NCBI GenBank assembly: GCA_023399355.1
Contig: JAEWQC010000347.1
Location: 1-50,598, forward strand
Origin: Bacillota bacterium
GTDB lineage: Bacteria > Bacillota > Clostridia > Acetivibrionales > DTU013
Reading direction: 5' to 3'
Length of the DNA: 50,598 nt
The position numbers and the translations under genes were made by a program. Positions 8,311 to 17,092 of this stretch are shown here, piece by piece; the first letter of the stretch is position 1, and every line of letters starts with the position of its first letter. The notes below the pieces were generated by a model. The model saw only the letters and a program-made list of their open reading frames with translations. It was not told where the DNA came from and did not search any database.

Positions 8311-9309
8311 ATGAAAAAGATTTTAAACAGGAATGAGAATTTTGTAGAGGAAAGTCTTGAAGGAATACTGACAGCGCACGGCAACATGTTGAAATCCTGT
8401 GCCGGTGATATTCGTGCTGTCTTCAGAGCAGATGCTCCTGTGAAAAACAAGGTTGCCATTGTCACCGGCGGAGGTTATGGCCATCTGCCTGTATTTCTGG
8501 GGTATGTGGGCGACGGTCTTGCGGATGGGGTGGCAGTTGGAAACGTATTTACTTCACCCGGCTGTGAGACCATTGTCAATGTTACAAAGGAAGTCAACAG
8601 TGGGAAAGGAGTACTTTACCTCTTCGGGAATTATGTCGGGGACGGCATGAATTTCGAAATGGCTGGAGAAATTGTCGGAATGGACGGTATTGAAACAAGG
8701 ACTGTCAAGGTGTCTGACGACATGGCCTCTTCGCCACGTGAAAGCTGGCAGCAGAGGAGGGGTGTTGCAGGACTGTTTTTTGCCTACAAGACGGCAGGGG
8801 CTAAAGCGGCACAGCTGGCTGACCTGGATGAAGTGCAGCGTGTAGCGGAAAAAACTGCCGGGCGCACAGCTACCATGGGTATCGCCATGTCTTCCTGTTG
8901 GGTGCCGGGAGCAGGCAGAACGATATTCGAGATCGGTGAAGAAGATATTGAAGTCGGGATGGGCATTCATGGAGAACCCGGAATAGCAAGGATCAAACTC
9001 GAGACTTCGAAGGAAATTGCACAGCGGATTGTTCCGAAGCTGGTTGAAGATCTGGGCTTGAAAGGGAGTTCCAGGATTTCGCTGCTGGTGAATGGACTTG
9101 GTTCCACTACACGGGAGGAACTCTATATCTTGTACAGGGATGTGGACCTGCTGTTGAAGGAGTATGGAATCAAGACAGCAAGAGTTTTTGTGGGTGAATA
9201 TGCCACATCGCTTGAAATGGCAGGGGCCTCCGTTTCCATTCTGGATCTTGACGACGAGTTGGCAGAGCTCTTAAATGCACCGGCCTGCTCACCTTTTATC
9301 AAATTATAG
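8311..9309 (+). CDS. dhaK: Dihydroxyacetone kinase-family subunit DhaK (ketotriose/ketotetrose kinase, substrate subunit)
   Basis: Start taken at the ATG at 8311, preceded by AGGTGAAAAG; the frame is open further upstream but runs into the kinase gene. The 332-residue product shows the DhaK fold motifs: 'VTGGGYGHLPVFLGYVGDGL' with His58, 'NVFTSP', 'LYLFGNYVGDGMNFEMA', and His220 in 'GMGIHGEPG', the residue that binds the keto-sugar covalently in this family. The usual 'GGSGHEP' loop is 'GGYGHLP' here, a variant that suggests a substrate or donor different from classical DHA. It is 16 bases upstream of dhaL. No DhaM phospho-donor is encoded in the window, so the phosphate source (PTS protein elsewhere, or ATP through DhaL) is open. 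Confidence 0.87.
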   Translation: MKKILNRNENFVEESLEGILTAHGNMLKSCAGDIRAVFRADAPVKNKVAIVTGGGYGHLPVFLGYVGDGLADGVAVGNVFTSPGCETIVNVTKEVNSGKGVLYLFGNYVGDGMNFEMAGEIVGMDGIETRTVKVSDDMASSPRESWQQRRGVAGLFFAYKTAGAKAAQLADLDEVQRVAEKTAGRTATMGIAMSSCWVPGAGRTIFEIGEEDIEVGMGIHGEPGIARIKLETSKEIAQRIVPKLVEDLGLKGSSRISLLVNGLGSTTREELYILYRDVDLLLKEYGIKTARVFVGEYATSLEMAGASVSILDLDDELAELLNAPACSPFIKL

Positions 9310-9325
9310 GGAGTAAATTGCGACA

Positions 9326-9946
9326 ATGGATATAAAAAGCGTAATCAATGTTCTATTAAAATCGACTGAAATCATTATCGAATCCAAGGATCAGCTTGAA
9401 CAGCTGGACAGCGCATCAGGCGACGGGGATCTTGGAATATCCATGAAGAGAGGCGCCGATGCAGTTCAATCTGTCTTGGCGGTATCCCGGACTGAAAGCG
9501 ATATAGGCAATCTGCTCATGAAATGTGCGATGATTTTTAACAAGGAAGCGCCTTCCACATTGGGGACTTTATTATCTTCCGCCCTTATGGCAGCCGCAAA
9601 AGAAGTAAAGGGCAAAAGTGAAATTACGGAAGGGGATGTGGTGAAAATAGCTGGTGTTATGACAAAGAGCATCATTGACAGGGGCAAGGCTGCCTTGGGT
9701 GATAAAACGATTCTTGACGCTATGATCCCGATGAGTGAAACCTTGAAACAGTGCTTTGAGCGGGGAAAGGGCTTTGCTGAATCAATGAAGGCCGCCGCAG
9801 TTGCCGCATCGGCAGGGGCTGAATCCACCAGGGGCTTGGCTGCCAGGGCAGGCAGGGCAAAATGGATAGGCGAACGGACAAACGGTTGTCTTGACGGTGG
9901 AGCCGTTCTGTGTTCGATTATCATCAATCATCTTGTGAAGGTTTGA
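9326..9946 (+). CDS. dhaL: Dihydroxyacetone kinase-family subunit DhaL (nucleotide-binding subunit)
   Basis: 206 residues, the normal size for DhaL. 'DSASGDGDLGISM' holds the Mg-ADP/ATP Asp ligands (Asp33, Asp35), 'STLGTLLSSALMAAAK' matches the helix-capping GTL motif, and 'GRAKWIGERTNGCLDGGA' matches the family's C-terminal 'GRASYLGERSxGxxDPGA' signature, with Gly in place of Pro. It works with the preceding DhaK subunit to transfer phosphate onto the covalently bound ketose. AGGGAG precedes the ATG. The unit probably ends here; no clear terminator was found in the following 180 bases. Confidence 0.88.
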   Translation: MDIKSVINVLLKSTEIIIESKDQLEQLDSASGDGDLGISMKRGADAVQSVLAVSRTESDIGNLLMKCAMIFNKEAPSTLGTLLSSALMAAAKEVKGKSEITEGDVVKIAGVMTKSIIDRGKAALGDKTILDAMIPMSETLKQCFERGKGFAESMKAAAVAASAGAESTRGLAARAGRAKWIGERTNGCLDGGAVLCSIIINHLVKV

Positions 9947-10070
9947 GAAAGCAGTATCCCTGATAATTGTCCCAATATGCACATGAGAGCTGCATGATGC
10001 ACCTTGAAAACTCAATATTTGATAGTTATAAAACAGGAATTTTGCGAACAGATAGTATATTTCTTAAAAG

Positions 10071-10099
10071 TTGACAATAACTACTAAATTAAATATAAT
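10071..10099 (+). promoter_or_regulatory. Consensus sigma-A promoter of the GntR gene
   Basis: TTGACA at 10071-10076, a 17-base spacer and TATAAT at 10094-10099 match the consensus exactly. Transcription should begin near 10106, just before the ribosome site GAAAGGTG. This also shows that the in-frame TTG at 10071 is promoter, not a start codon. No TGTATATACA operator is seen here. Confidence 0.85.
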
Positions 10100-10127
10100 A
10101 CTTCATATATTGCTGAAAGGTGAAATT

Positions 10128-10847
10128 ATGCTTGAACGCTCGAATCCAAAGCCTTTATACCTTCAATTGACAGAGATTATAAGGGAGAAAATACATTCCA
10201 GGGAATGGGAAACAAACAATCCGATCCCTTCAGAGAATGAATTGAGCAAGATATACGGTTTGAGCAGAATGACCGTAAGGTCCGTTATTACTCAATTTGT
10301 CTCTGAAGGCTTGTTGTACAGGGTACCTGGGAAAGGTACCTTTGTTGCTGAACAGAAAATAACGGCGAAATCACTGTCTTATGCCGGAATTAGAGAGCAG
10401 CTTGAACAGATGGGGTATGCGATTACTACTCAGATATTGAGTTCTGAAATTATTGACGCACCCAGGCAAATTGCAGAGAATCTGGCATTGGAAAGCGGCG
10501 ATCCGGTATATATGATAAAGAGGATCCGGTATATTGATAAAGACCCCCTAAGCATACACGCAAGCTATGTACCGTTAAAAATGTGTAAAGGTCTGGACTC
10601 TGCAAAATTGGAAAAAGAACAGCTTTGTGTGGTTTTGGAAAATGATTTCGGACTGATCCGCGGCAAAGTTGCGGAAACACTGGAATCATGTATGGCAACT
10701 ACAGCTGAAGCAAAGCTTCTGCAGATAAAAGCAGGTTATCATCTTCTGCTCCTGGAAGATATCATTTATTCGCAGGATGGGGTTCCGTTCGAGTACTCGA
10801 AAGTATTATTCAGGGGCGATAAAATTAAAATCAGAATGGAATTTTAG
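10128..10847 (+). CDS. GntR family transcriptional regulator, HutC/UTRA subfamily
   Basis: 239 residues starting at the ATG 9 bases after GAAAGGTG. The N-terminal winged helix (about residues 5-72) has 'PLYLQLTEIIREKI', 'PIPSENELSKIYGLSRMTVR' and 'VPGKGTFVAEQK', the standard GntR signature. Residues 90-235 form a UTRA ligand domain: 'LEQMGYAITTQILSSEI', 'DPVYMIKRIRYIDKDPLSIHASYVP' and 'EYSKVLFRGDKIKIRMEF'. Members sense small phosphorylated sugars or amino-sugar derivatives and bind palindromes near promoters. It lies alone between dhaL and the permease gene. It is the best candidate for the regulator of the TGTATATACA sites at 6820, 14445 and 31347 (inference from family and proximity). Confidence 0.92.
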   Translation: MLERSNPKPLYLQLTEIIREKIHSREWETNNPIPSENELSKIYGLSRMTVRSVITQFVSEGLLYRVPGKGTFVAEQKITAKSLSYAGIREQLEQMGYAITTQILSSEIIDAPRQIAENLALESGDPVYMIKRIRYIDKDPLSIHASYVPLKMCKGLDSAKLEKEQLCVVLENDFGLIRGKVAETLESCMATTAEAKLLQIKAGYHLLLLEDIIYSQDGVPFEYSKVLFRGDKIKIRMEF

Positions 10848-10905
10848 TTCGGGATGTAATTTACCCGTCCGGGAACCATAGCTCAGAATCCGTATCTATA
10901 CAATA

Positions 10906-10970
10906 AAAAAACGGGGCTGGTCGTTGATGATGTCAACTGCTCGCCCATGTATTCCGGATTACCGTTTTTT
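10906..10970 (+). terminator. Terminator-like hairpin enclosing a dispersed-repeat copy
   Basis: AAAAAACGG (10906-10914) pairs with CCGTTTTTT (10962-10970), which looks like a terminator working in both directions after the GntR gene. Inside it lies a repeat copy: GGGGCTGGTCG (10913-10923) and CTGCTCGCCCATGTATTCCGG (10937-10957) match 44582-44592 and 44606-44625. The loop between them is GTTGA..TCAAC here instead of GCAAGC..GCTTGC. The remaining bases up to 11157 hold no gene. Confidence 0.65.
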
Positions 10971-11157
10971 CACTTGCATTACACATAGTGCCTTGTTGAA
11001 AAAACAGAATCATCCCTTGTGCCAAAATCTTATATACAACACAACTAATTTATAAAAATTCATATTGGAGCCGCTTCCGTCACTCACTCGGTGCTGCAAA
11101 CCGGGAGGAGGTCTTAAAATGCGGCAAATAAAAAATGAAAGGGATCAGGTGTTTTAA

Positions 11158-12729
11158 ATGTGGCATCCCGATATTCCGTTTTCCAATGTCTTTATCGCGG
11201 CAATTGTTGCGGCGATACCTATAATCTGGATATTGTTTGGTATGCTGAAGCTACAGCTTCCGTCATATAAAACTGGAATCATTTCACTTATTGCGGTGGT
11301 TGTATCCGCCCTGCTCATTTGGAAAATGCCTGCCGCTTTAGTGGTTCAATCTATCGCAGAAGGCATTGCTCTTGGCTTGTTCCCCATTTTATGGGTGATA
11401 TTTGCCGCGATATTTACCTATAACCTTTTGGTAAAAAGCGGTGCAATGGATACTATAAAATCTATGCTTTCCAATATTTCTACCGACCCACGTGCTCAGG
11501 TGATCATCATCGCATTTGCATTCGGTGGGTTTATGGAGGCTACGGCGGGTTTCGGAACCGCAGTGGCGATTCCTGTCACCATCCTTATATCAATGGGATT
11601 TGAACCTGTTCTCGCAGCAGTTTTATGCCTGGTGGCGAATACTGTACCCGTGGCCTTTGGGGTAGTTGGCATTCCCGTAATAACGCTTGCTCAGGTGACT
11701 GGGCTTCCCCTTGACGATATTTCATTATATACCGCCTTGCAGCTGCTTCCGCTATCTCTGATCCTTCCTTTGATCCTGGTAATAATTACTACCGGCAGAA
11801 TCAGGGACATTAAAGGAATGATTCCGGTAATTGCTGTAAGCGGCATAACCTTTTCTGCAACTCAGACAGTGGTTGCATGGACTGTAGGTCCGGAACTGGC
11901 CGCAGTCGCAGGATCCATTCTAGCTTTGGCAGCGTCGGTATTGTGTATAAGGTTGCAAGGGAAAAGGAAAGTCTGGAATTTCCCCGGACAAACTCCCGCA
12001 AATCCGGGAATGAAGCCGCAGATTGGTATGGCTGAAGGATTGAAGGCCTGGAGTCCTTACATCCTTATACTTACTTTTGTATTGGCGAGCAGACTGATAC
12101 CCGGATTGCGCTTTTTGAATGCGCCTCCCTTTACTGTAAAGCATCTTTTTTATATGGGTCAGGGTGGATCTCAAATGAGTTTCCAATTGTTGACGAATCC
12201 AGGTACAATCATACTGATTTCGGCTGTGATAGGTGGACTGGTCCAAAAAGTCCGTATAAAGGATATTCTCTCCGTGGGCCGGATGACACTGAAACAGATC
12301 GCAAGGACAACAATCACGGTACTTACCATCATACCGCTTTCGAAGGTCATGGGCTACAGCGGTATGATATCTGTGATATCGTCGGGACTTACGAGCTTAA
12401 CAGGATCATTTTTTCCGCTGGCTTCGCCATTTATCGGAGCATTGGGCACCTTTATTACCGGAAGCGATACATCTGCCAATGCATTATTCGGTGTACTGCA
12501 GAGCCAGACAGCACAGCGGATAGGGAGCAGTCCTGCCTGGCTGGCTGCCGCAAATGCGGCTGGTGCAACGATTGGAAAGATGGTTTCTCCGCAGAGTATT
12601 GCCATAGCAGTTTCAGCGATCGCACTGCCCGGTCTGGAGGGAAAAATACTCAAAAGAACCTTGAAATATGCAGTTGCTTTCGTGGTTGCTCTCGGTATTA
12701 TCATCTATGTGGCAGGGCATGGAATATAG
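11158..12729 (+). CDS. LctP-family permease (L-lactate/glycolate-type transporter)
   Basis: 523 residues, almost entirely hydrophobic, with about 12-14 predicted membrane segments. The family's conserved stretches are visible: 'GLFPILWVIFAAIFTYNLLVKSGAM', 'GGFMEATAGFGTAVAIP', 'NTVPVAFGVVGIPV', 'GALGTFITGSDTSANALFG' and 'ANAAGATIGKMVSPQSIAIA'. These are diagnostic for the lactate permease family, which moves 2-hydroxy acids with protons. It stands alone, 310 bases after the GntR gene and before the response regulator gene. The substrate could be a hydroxy acid made from the sugars processed by the neighbouring genes. Family is certain, substrate not. Confidence 0.9.
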   Translation: MWHPDIPFSNVFIAAIVAAIPIIWILFGMLKLQLPSYKTGIISLIAVVVSALLIWKMPAALVVQSIAEGIALGLFPILWVIFAAIFTYNLLVKSGAMDTIKSMLSNISTDPRAQVIIIAFAFGGFMEATAGFGTAVAIPVTILISMGFEPVLAAVLCLVANTVPVAFGVVGIPVITLAQVTGLPLDDISLYTALQLLPLSLILPLILVIITTGRIRDIKGMIPVIAVSGITFSATQTVVAWTVGPELAAVAGSILALAASVLCIRLQGKRKVWNFPGQTPANPGMKPQIGMAEGLKAWSPYILILTFVLASRLIPGLRFLNAPPFTVKHLFYMGQGGSQMSFQLLTNPGTIILISAVIGGLVQKVRIKDILSVGRMTLKQIARTTITVLTIIPLSKVMGYSGMISVISSGLTSLTGSFFPLASPFIGALGTFITGSDTSANALFGVLQSQTAQRIGSSPAWLAAANAAGATIGKMVSPQSIAIAVSAIALPGLEGKILKRTLKYAVAFVVALGIIIYVAGHGI

Positions 12730-12817
12730 ATGGGATGTATAACTAATGTATTTTTTCTTACCTTGATCTGCAAAAAAAGAATGGATGAAATGCCACAAAT
12801 AGCTAGAAGACAGTGTA

Positions 12818-12846
12818 TTGACAGGCTTCGGCTTTAAATTCATACT
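12818..12846 (+). promoter_or_regulatory. Probable sigma-A promoter of the response regulator gene
   Basis: TTGACA at 12818-12823, a 17-base spacer and CATACT at 12841-12846 (four of six consensus bases). It fits a start of transcription near 12853, about 44 bases before the gene. Confidence 0.6.
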
Positions 12847-12896
12847 AATTATATGCAGGAATGGCGTCTGTTATAAGAAAATATTGGGGAAAACAT

Positions 12897-14396
12897 ATGC
12901 TTAAAGTAATGATTGTAGAAGATGTGGATATTATCAGGGATGATATAAAAAGACTCCTGGAATGGCAGGAGCACGGCTACCGGGTGGTCACCGAGGCAAG
13001 AAACGGGGAAGCGGGCCTTGCCATGTTCCGGAAATATATGCCCAACATCGTTATAACCGATATCAGGATGCCTGTCATGAACGGTCTGGAAATGATACAG
13101 GAAATCCAAAAGATCAGTACAGATGCCCAGTTCATTCTTCTGACGGATTACGGCGAGTTTGAGTATGCCAAAAAGGCTCTTGATCTGGATGTCCATTCCT
13201 ATATGCTTAAATATGAACTTGATGGAGATATCCTGCTGCGGGAACTGGAAAAAGAACGTGTTATAATTGAAAAACAACAAAATATAAACAGGATGACGAA
13301 ATCGGAGAACCTGAAGGACTATTTAATCCATGGAAAGACGGAAGCAGATGATTCTCAAAGCTTTTTCGGCTGGCAAGGACGCACTACACTGATGGTGGTG
13401 GAAGCAAAAGGTTTTTACCGAAAGACGTCAGAACAATATAGCTGCCTTAGAATACTACTGAACAGAGAGACACAGGACTACGAGTTCGAGTATATTGAAA
13501 TGACTCCACAGGAGCATGTGATTTTTTTAAAAGTTTCCGAAGGTATGAGCCAGCAAAAGGAGATCAACTTTATCAGGATATTTGTCAACCATCTTCAGGC
13601 ACTGTTCAAGAATACATGCGGAGTGGAAACGGCTGTAGCAGTGGGCTCACAAATCTGTGGTTCTGCGGATATCACCGGTGAATACAGAAAGACAAAACGG
13701 ATTCTGCAGCAAAAAGTATTCTACACAAAAAGCTGTATTCTGGATTCACCCTCTCCGGAACCCACAGCGGTACAAAAAGAGGAAATTGGACTGATGCTCC
13801 GGTCTATCACGTCAAATATACAGAATTTGAAAACGGATGAACTGCGCTTCCAGATTGCTCTGCTATTTACAGGCCTTTTAAGAGAGGTGAAATGTACCGA
13901 ACTGCTCGAGAATTGCGTGCGGGGAATTACCTATGCCATTGCCAGCCGCAGTGTACAGGGCAAGACCGACAACTTAAGCGAGGTACTTGACGAAATAATG
14001 GATTGTGCCCGCAATTACAATGTATACGTATTGACCGAGCTATTTGAAAAGGCGATCGAAATGCTTGATGCAGATATTGGTTCCAGATATTCCAAACGGG
14101 TAAACATGATCATCAAGTACGTCGCTGAACACTATCATGAAGATGTCAGCCTGTATGACTTATCAAAGGAATTGGATCTGAGTGTGATCTACATTAGTCA
14201 GTTGTTCAAAAAAGAAATGGGTATAACATTCTCGGCCTATTTAACCAAAACAAGGGTCGAAAAAGCAATCCAGCTGTTGGAAACCGGACATTACAAGGTT
14301 TACGAAGTGAGTAAAATGGTAGGTTATCAGACAGTTCAGTATTTTAGTAATATATTCAAAAAGGAAACAGGCAAGAAACCGGGGGATTTCTTTTAA
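12897..14396 (+). CDS. YesN-type response regulator with AraC DNA-binding domain
   Basis: Start set at the ATG at 12897 after TTGGGGAAA; an upstream in-frame ATG at 12861 has no ribosome site. The 499-residue protein has an N-terminal receiver domain with the acidic pair in 'VEDVD', phospho-acceptor Asp55 in 'VITDIRMPVMNG', and the Thr/Lys end as 'ILLTDYGEFEYAKKAL' (the common LTGYGEF has Asp here). A long middle region of about 250 residues is poorly conserved in this class. Two AraC helix-turn-helix units lie at about 400-498 ('VSLYDLSKELDLSVIYISQLFKKEMG' and 'KVYEVSKMVGYQTVQYFSNIFKKETG'). Its likely partner is the sensor kinase at 18475-20199; the pair normally controls sugar ABC importer genes such as those at 20417-23640. 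Confidence 0.93.
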   Translation: MLKVMIVEDVDIIRDDIKRLLEWQEHGYRVVTEARNGEAGLAMFRKYMPNIVITDIRMPVMNGLEMIQEIQKISTDAQFILLTDYGEFEYAKKALDLDVHSYMLKYELDGDILLRELEKERVIIEKQQNINRMTKSENLKDYLIHGKTEADDSQSFFGWQGRTTLMVVEAKGFYRKTSEQYSCLRILLNRETQDYEFEYIEMTPQEHVIFLKVSEGMSQQKEINFIRIFVNHLQALFKNTCGVETAVAVGSQICGSADITGEYRKTKRILQQKVFYTKSCILDSPSPEPTAVQKEEIGLMLRSITSNIQNLKTDELRFQIALLFTGLLREVKCTELLENCVRGITYAIASRSVQGKTDNLSEVLDEIMDCARNYNVYVLTELFEKAIEMLDADIGSRYSKRVNMIIKYVAEHYHEDVSLYDLSKELDLSVIYISQLFKKEMGITFSAYLTKTRVEKAIQLLETGHYKVYEVSKMVGYQTVQYFSNIFKKETGKKPGDFF

Positions 14397-14410
14397 GCAG
14401 GGATGGCGTA

Positions 14411-14464
14411 TTGACTCAGGCAGGTAGGACATGTTATATTTATCTGTATATACAGGTAAATACA
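14411..14464 (+). promoter_or_regulatory. Sigma-A promoter with shared operator (site 2), before GH2-kinase-yesM
   Basis: TTGACT at 14411-14416, a 17-base spacer and TTATAT at 14434-14439 (or TATATT with 18). Five bases on comes TGTATATACAGGTAAATACA (14445-14464), identical to site 1 at 18 of 20 positions. Transcription would start inside the operator. Confidence 0.72.
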
Positions 14465-14520
14465 TATGAAGCATTTGCGAATAAAATGTTTGTTCAAATA
14501 TTGTATTGATGGAGGGTTTA

Positions 14521-17028
14521 ATGAAAAGCACTGTAAAAATCAGAGATGGATGGTTTATAAGAAAAATAACGCCGACTGACAGACTTGACGACGGACAGAT
14601 CGTGGAATACTCCGGAAGCAGCAGTGATGAACTTACTGCTGTAATGCCCGCCCAGGTGCATGAGATATTGCTGCGGCATGGAAAGATAGAAGATCCGTTG
14701 ATTATGGGCAATACGGAAAAATGCCTTTGGGTGGCTGAAGCCGATTGGATATACAGATGCGGCTTTCAGTCGGATGGACCGGGTAAAAGGCAGTACCTTG
14801 ATTTCAGAGGCCTGGATACGCTGGTTGATGTCTATCTCAACGGAAAACTTATCGCCAGCCATAATGATATGTTTATCCCACTGAGGGTGGAGGTGACGGA
14901 CACTCTGAAAGACAGAAACACACTCCTTCTCCACTTCCATTCCCCCCATAAATATATCCGCGAGCATACATGCAAGGCAGTGGAAAGCGGTTTGGCAGCC
15001 AGGCATAAAATGCTTAGAAAGCCGGTACATGATTTTATTGATTTCCTCGGAACGAAACCCTATTTCACGAATATCGGGATATTTGACGAGGTCTTTCTGG
15101 AGACGGCAGAGGAGTGTGAAATAGTCTATGCAGATATTCAGGCGGATTTGAATGAAAATTATACAAAAGGCAATATAAGGTTTTCCATAGATGGAATTGG
15201 AAATATCATAGACGGAACTTTGATCATCACAGCGACCGCACCTGACGGTATGGCTTGCGGCAAACTGTCAGTAAAACCGGGGAAATCCTCAGTGAACAGA
15301 TGGTCGGCTGAGGCTGTGCTCGAAATAGATGAACCAAGCCTTTGGTGGCCGATTTCACACGGCGGTCAGCCCCTATATAAAATCGAAGTAGAGTTGTTCG
15401 ATGGAAAAGTACTTATGGATAGGGCTGATAAGAAAATCGGGTTCAGGAAAATAGAAATGTTGAGTCCGTTTGATTTCAGAATAAACGGGAGACCAGTCAA
15501 ACTCTGGGGGGCGAACCTTGCGCCTACCCAAAGGATTACAAACTGTTGGGACAGCAAGATAGCAAATACTTTGCTGGACCTGGTGGAAAACGCCCACATG
15601 AACATTTTAAGGGTGTGGGGTGAGGGTGTTCCGTATCCTGATGAACTGTACGATGAAGCAGACAGAAGAGGTATCCTTCTTTGGCAGGATTTCTATATGA
15701 GCTATGGAATGCATCCGGATGATGCGGATTACAGGGAGATGTGCATCAAAGAGGCTGAGTATGTCATAAAGAGATTGAAGAATCGTGCATCACTGCTGAT
15801 GTGGTGCGGCGGCAACGAAACTTCAATGAGTGCCGAATATGATCATCCGGGTGAGAAATGCATTGGAGAGGAGATTTATCTTGAGGATTTTAAAAAAGCA
15901 TGTGAAAAATTGGATCCCGGCAGATATTATCACGAGACTTCTCCATATGGAGGTGCTTTCGCAAACGATCCCCGCGTCGGAGATACCCATGGGTACACCC
16001 ACATTTGGTTTGTACCGGGAGCGGATTATCCCGTTATGCTTTCCGAAAACACCAGAGTCTCGACTCCGGCTTTAAAAAGCCTTAAGAGATATTTGGGAGA
16101 TAAGGAGTTGTGGCCGGAGAACTTTTCGGGAGCGGTAAGGAATCAGGATGAGCCGCCGATGCCGGAAACATGGATCGAACGGGCTCCAGGCGGAGTATGG
16201 CCCAGAACTAAGAATATAGAAAAGTTCTATGACGCCGATAACGCCGGGGACCTGGTTTACAGGATGGGATCAGCCCATGCCCGGCATCTCAGGGAAACAG
16301 TAGAACGTTCAAGAAGAGGCAGACCGTCAGCCGATAATTCAGGATACAGAATCTGCAAGGGGCATACGGTCTGGAAGCTGAACGAGCCATACCCGTCTTT
16401 TTATTCGAGTATGATAGACTATTACCTTGAACCGTATATACCGTACTATGCATTGAGAAGAGCTAATGAGCCCGTTATGTTATCCTTTGATATAGGAAAC
16501 GACATCTATATGTGGCTTGTGAATGACAGCAGGGATGCAGTCGAGGGGACGGTTGTCTGCAGCCTGTTCAACCCCGGAACGAATCAGGTCATCAAGGAAA
16601 TCAGGAAAGATGCAGTCCTATTGCCTGATGAATCGAAGGTCATATTCAGGCTTGATGAATTCGGACAATTCAAACGTGAGAATTTCCTTTATGCCAGGTT
16701 TGAGGACAAAGATGGAAATACTATCACAAGGACGAATGATTACGTGGATCATGAAAGGTATCTGTATTTCCCTGATGCAAAGCTGGAGCTCCGGGCTGAA
16801 AATGATGAGATTGTAGTATCGACAGACCGGTTCGCAAGATGTATTGAATTATCTGGCGATGAAAACGGCAATGAATTCGGATGGTTTTTTCAGGACAACT
16901 ATTTCGACCTGATGCCCTGGGAGACAAAGAGGATAAAAGTAAGAGGCAGCCATTCGGAAGGTCTCATAACGGCTAAAGCTCGTTTTTCTTCACAAAGTAC
17001 AGGGATTCACTTTAAAAAGAACCAGTAA
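14521..17028 (+). CDS. Glycoside hydrolase family 2, beta-mannosidase type (first of three)
   Basis: Start at the ATG at 14521, five bases after GGAGGG. 835 residues without a signal peptide, so cytoplasmic. The order is that of GH2 beta-mannosidases: a jelly-roll N-terminal domain opened by 'MPAQVHEILLRHG...DPLIMGNTEKCLWVAEADWIYR', beta-sandwich domains, then a TIM barrel with 'ILRVWGEGVPYPDELYDEADRRGI'. The acid/base Glu433 is in 'WCGGNET', and the probable nucleophile Glu509 is in 'LSENTR', where classical members have SE(F/Y)G. Linkage and sugar are not certain, since exo-glucosaminidase-like GH2 enzymes share this plan. It leads a unit with a hexokinase-family kinase and the sensor kinase. 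Two paralogues follow at 23663 and 27108. Confidence 0.88.
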   Translation: MKSTVKIRDGWFIRKITPTDRLDDGQIVEYSGSSSDELTAVMPAQVHEILLRHGKIEDPLIMGNTEKCLWVAEADWIYRCGFQSDGPGKRQYLDFRGLDTLVDVYLNGKLIASHNDMFIPLRVEVTDTLKDRNTLLLHFHSPHKYIREHTCKAVESGLAARHKMLRKPVHDFIDFLGTKPYFTNIGIFDEVFLETAEECEIVYADIQADLNENYTKGNIRFSIDGIGNIIDGTLIITATAPDGMACGKLSVKPGKSSVNRWSAEAVLEIDEPSLWWPISHGGQPLYKIEVELFDGKVLMDRADKKIGFRKIEMLSPFDFRINGRPVKLWGANLAPTQRITNCWDSKIANTLLDLVENAHMNILRVWGEGVPYPDELYDEADRRGILLWQDFYMSYGMHPDDADYREMCIKEAEYVIKRLKNRASLLMWCGGNETSMSAEYDHPGEKCIGEEIYLEDFKKACEKLDPGRYYHETSPYGGAFANDPRVGDTHGYTHIWFVPGADYPVMLSENTRVSTPALKSLKRYLGDKELWPENFSGAVRNQDEPPMPETWIERAPGGVWPRTKNIEKFYDADNAGDLVYRMGSAHARHLRETVERSRRGRPSADNSGYRICKGHTVWKLNEPYPSFYSSMIDYYLEPYIPYYALRRANEPVMLSFDIGNDIYMWLVNDSRDAVEGTVVCSLFNPGTNQVIKEIRKDAVLLPDESKVIFRLDEFGQFKRENFLYARFEDKDGNTITRTNDYVDHERYLYFPDAKLELRAENDEIVVSTDRFARCIELSGDENGNEFGWFFQDNYFDLMPWETKRIKVRGSHSEGLITAKARFSSQSTGIHFKKNQ

Positions 17029-17092
17029 CGGGTAAACGAAGAATGATCCTTTGCAAAAGGGACAATAATTATTGGATTGGCGGGGAGCAGGC

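Noticed and set aside
10071..10127. TTG at 10071 as start of the GntR regulator
   Set aside because: This TTG is the -35 box of a consensus promoter; the ATG at 10128 has the ribosome site and begins at the usual GntR N-terminus.
11030..11040. Fourth copy of the TGTATATACA operator before the LctP permease
   Set aside because: TTATATACAAC matches only in part, the palindrome is incomplete and I found no promoter at the expected distance.
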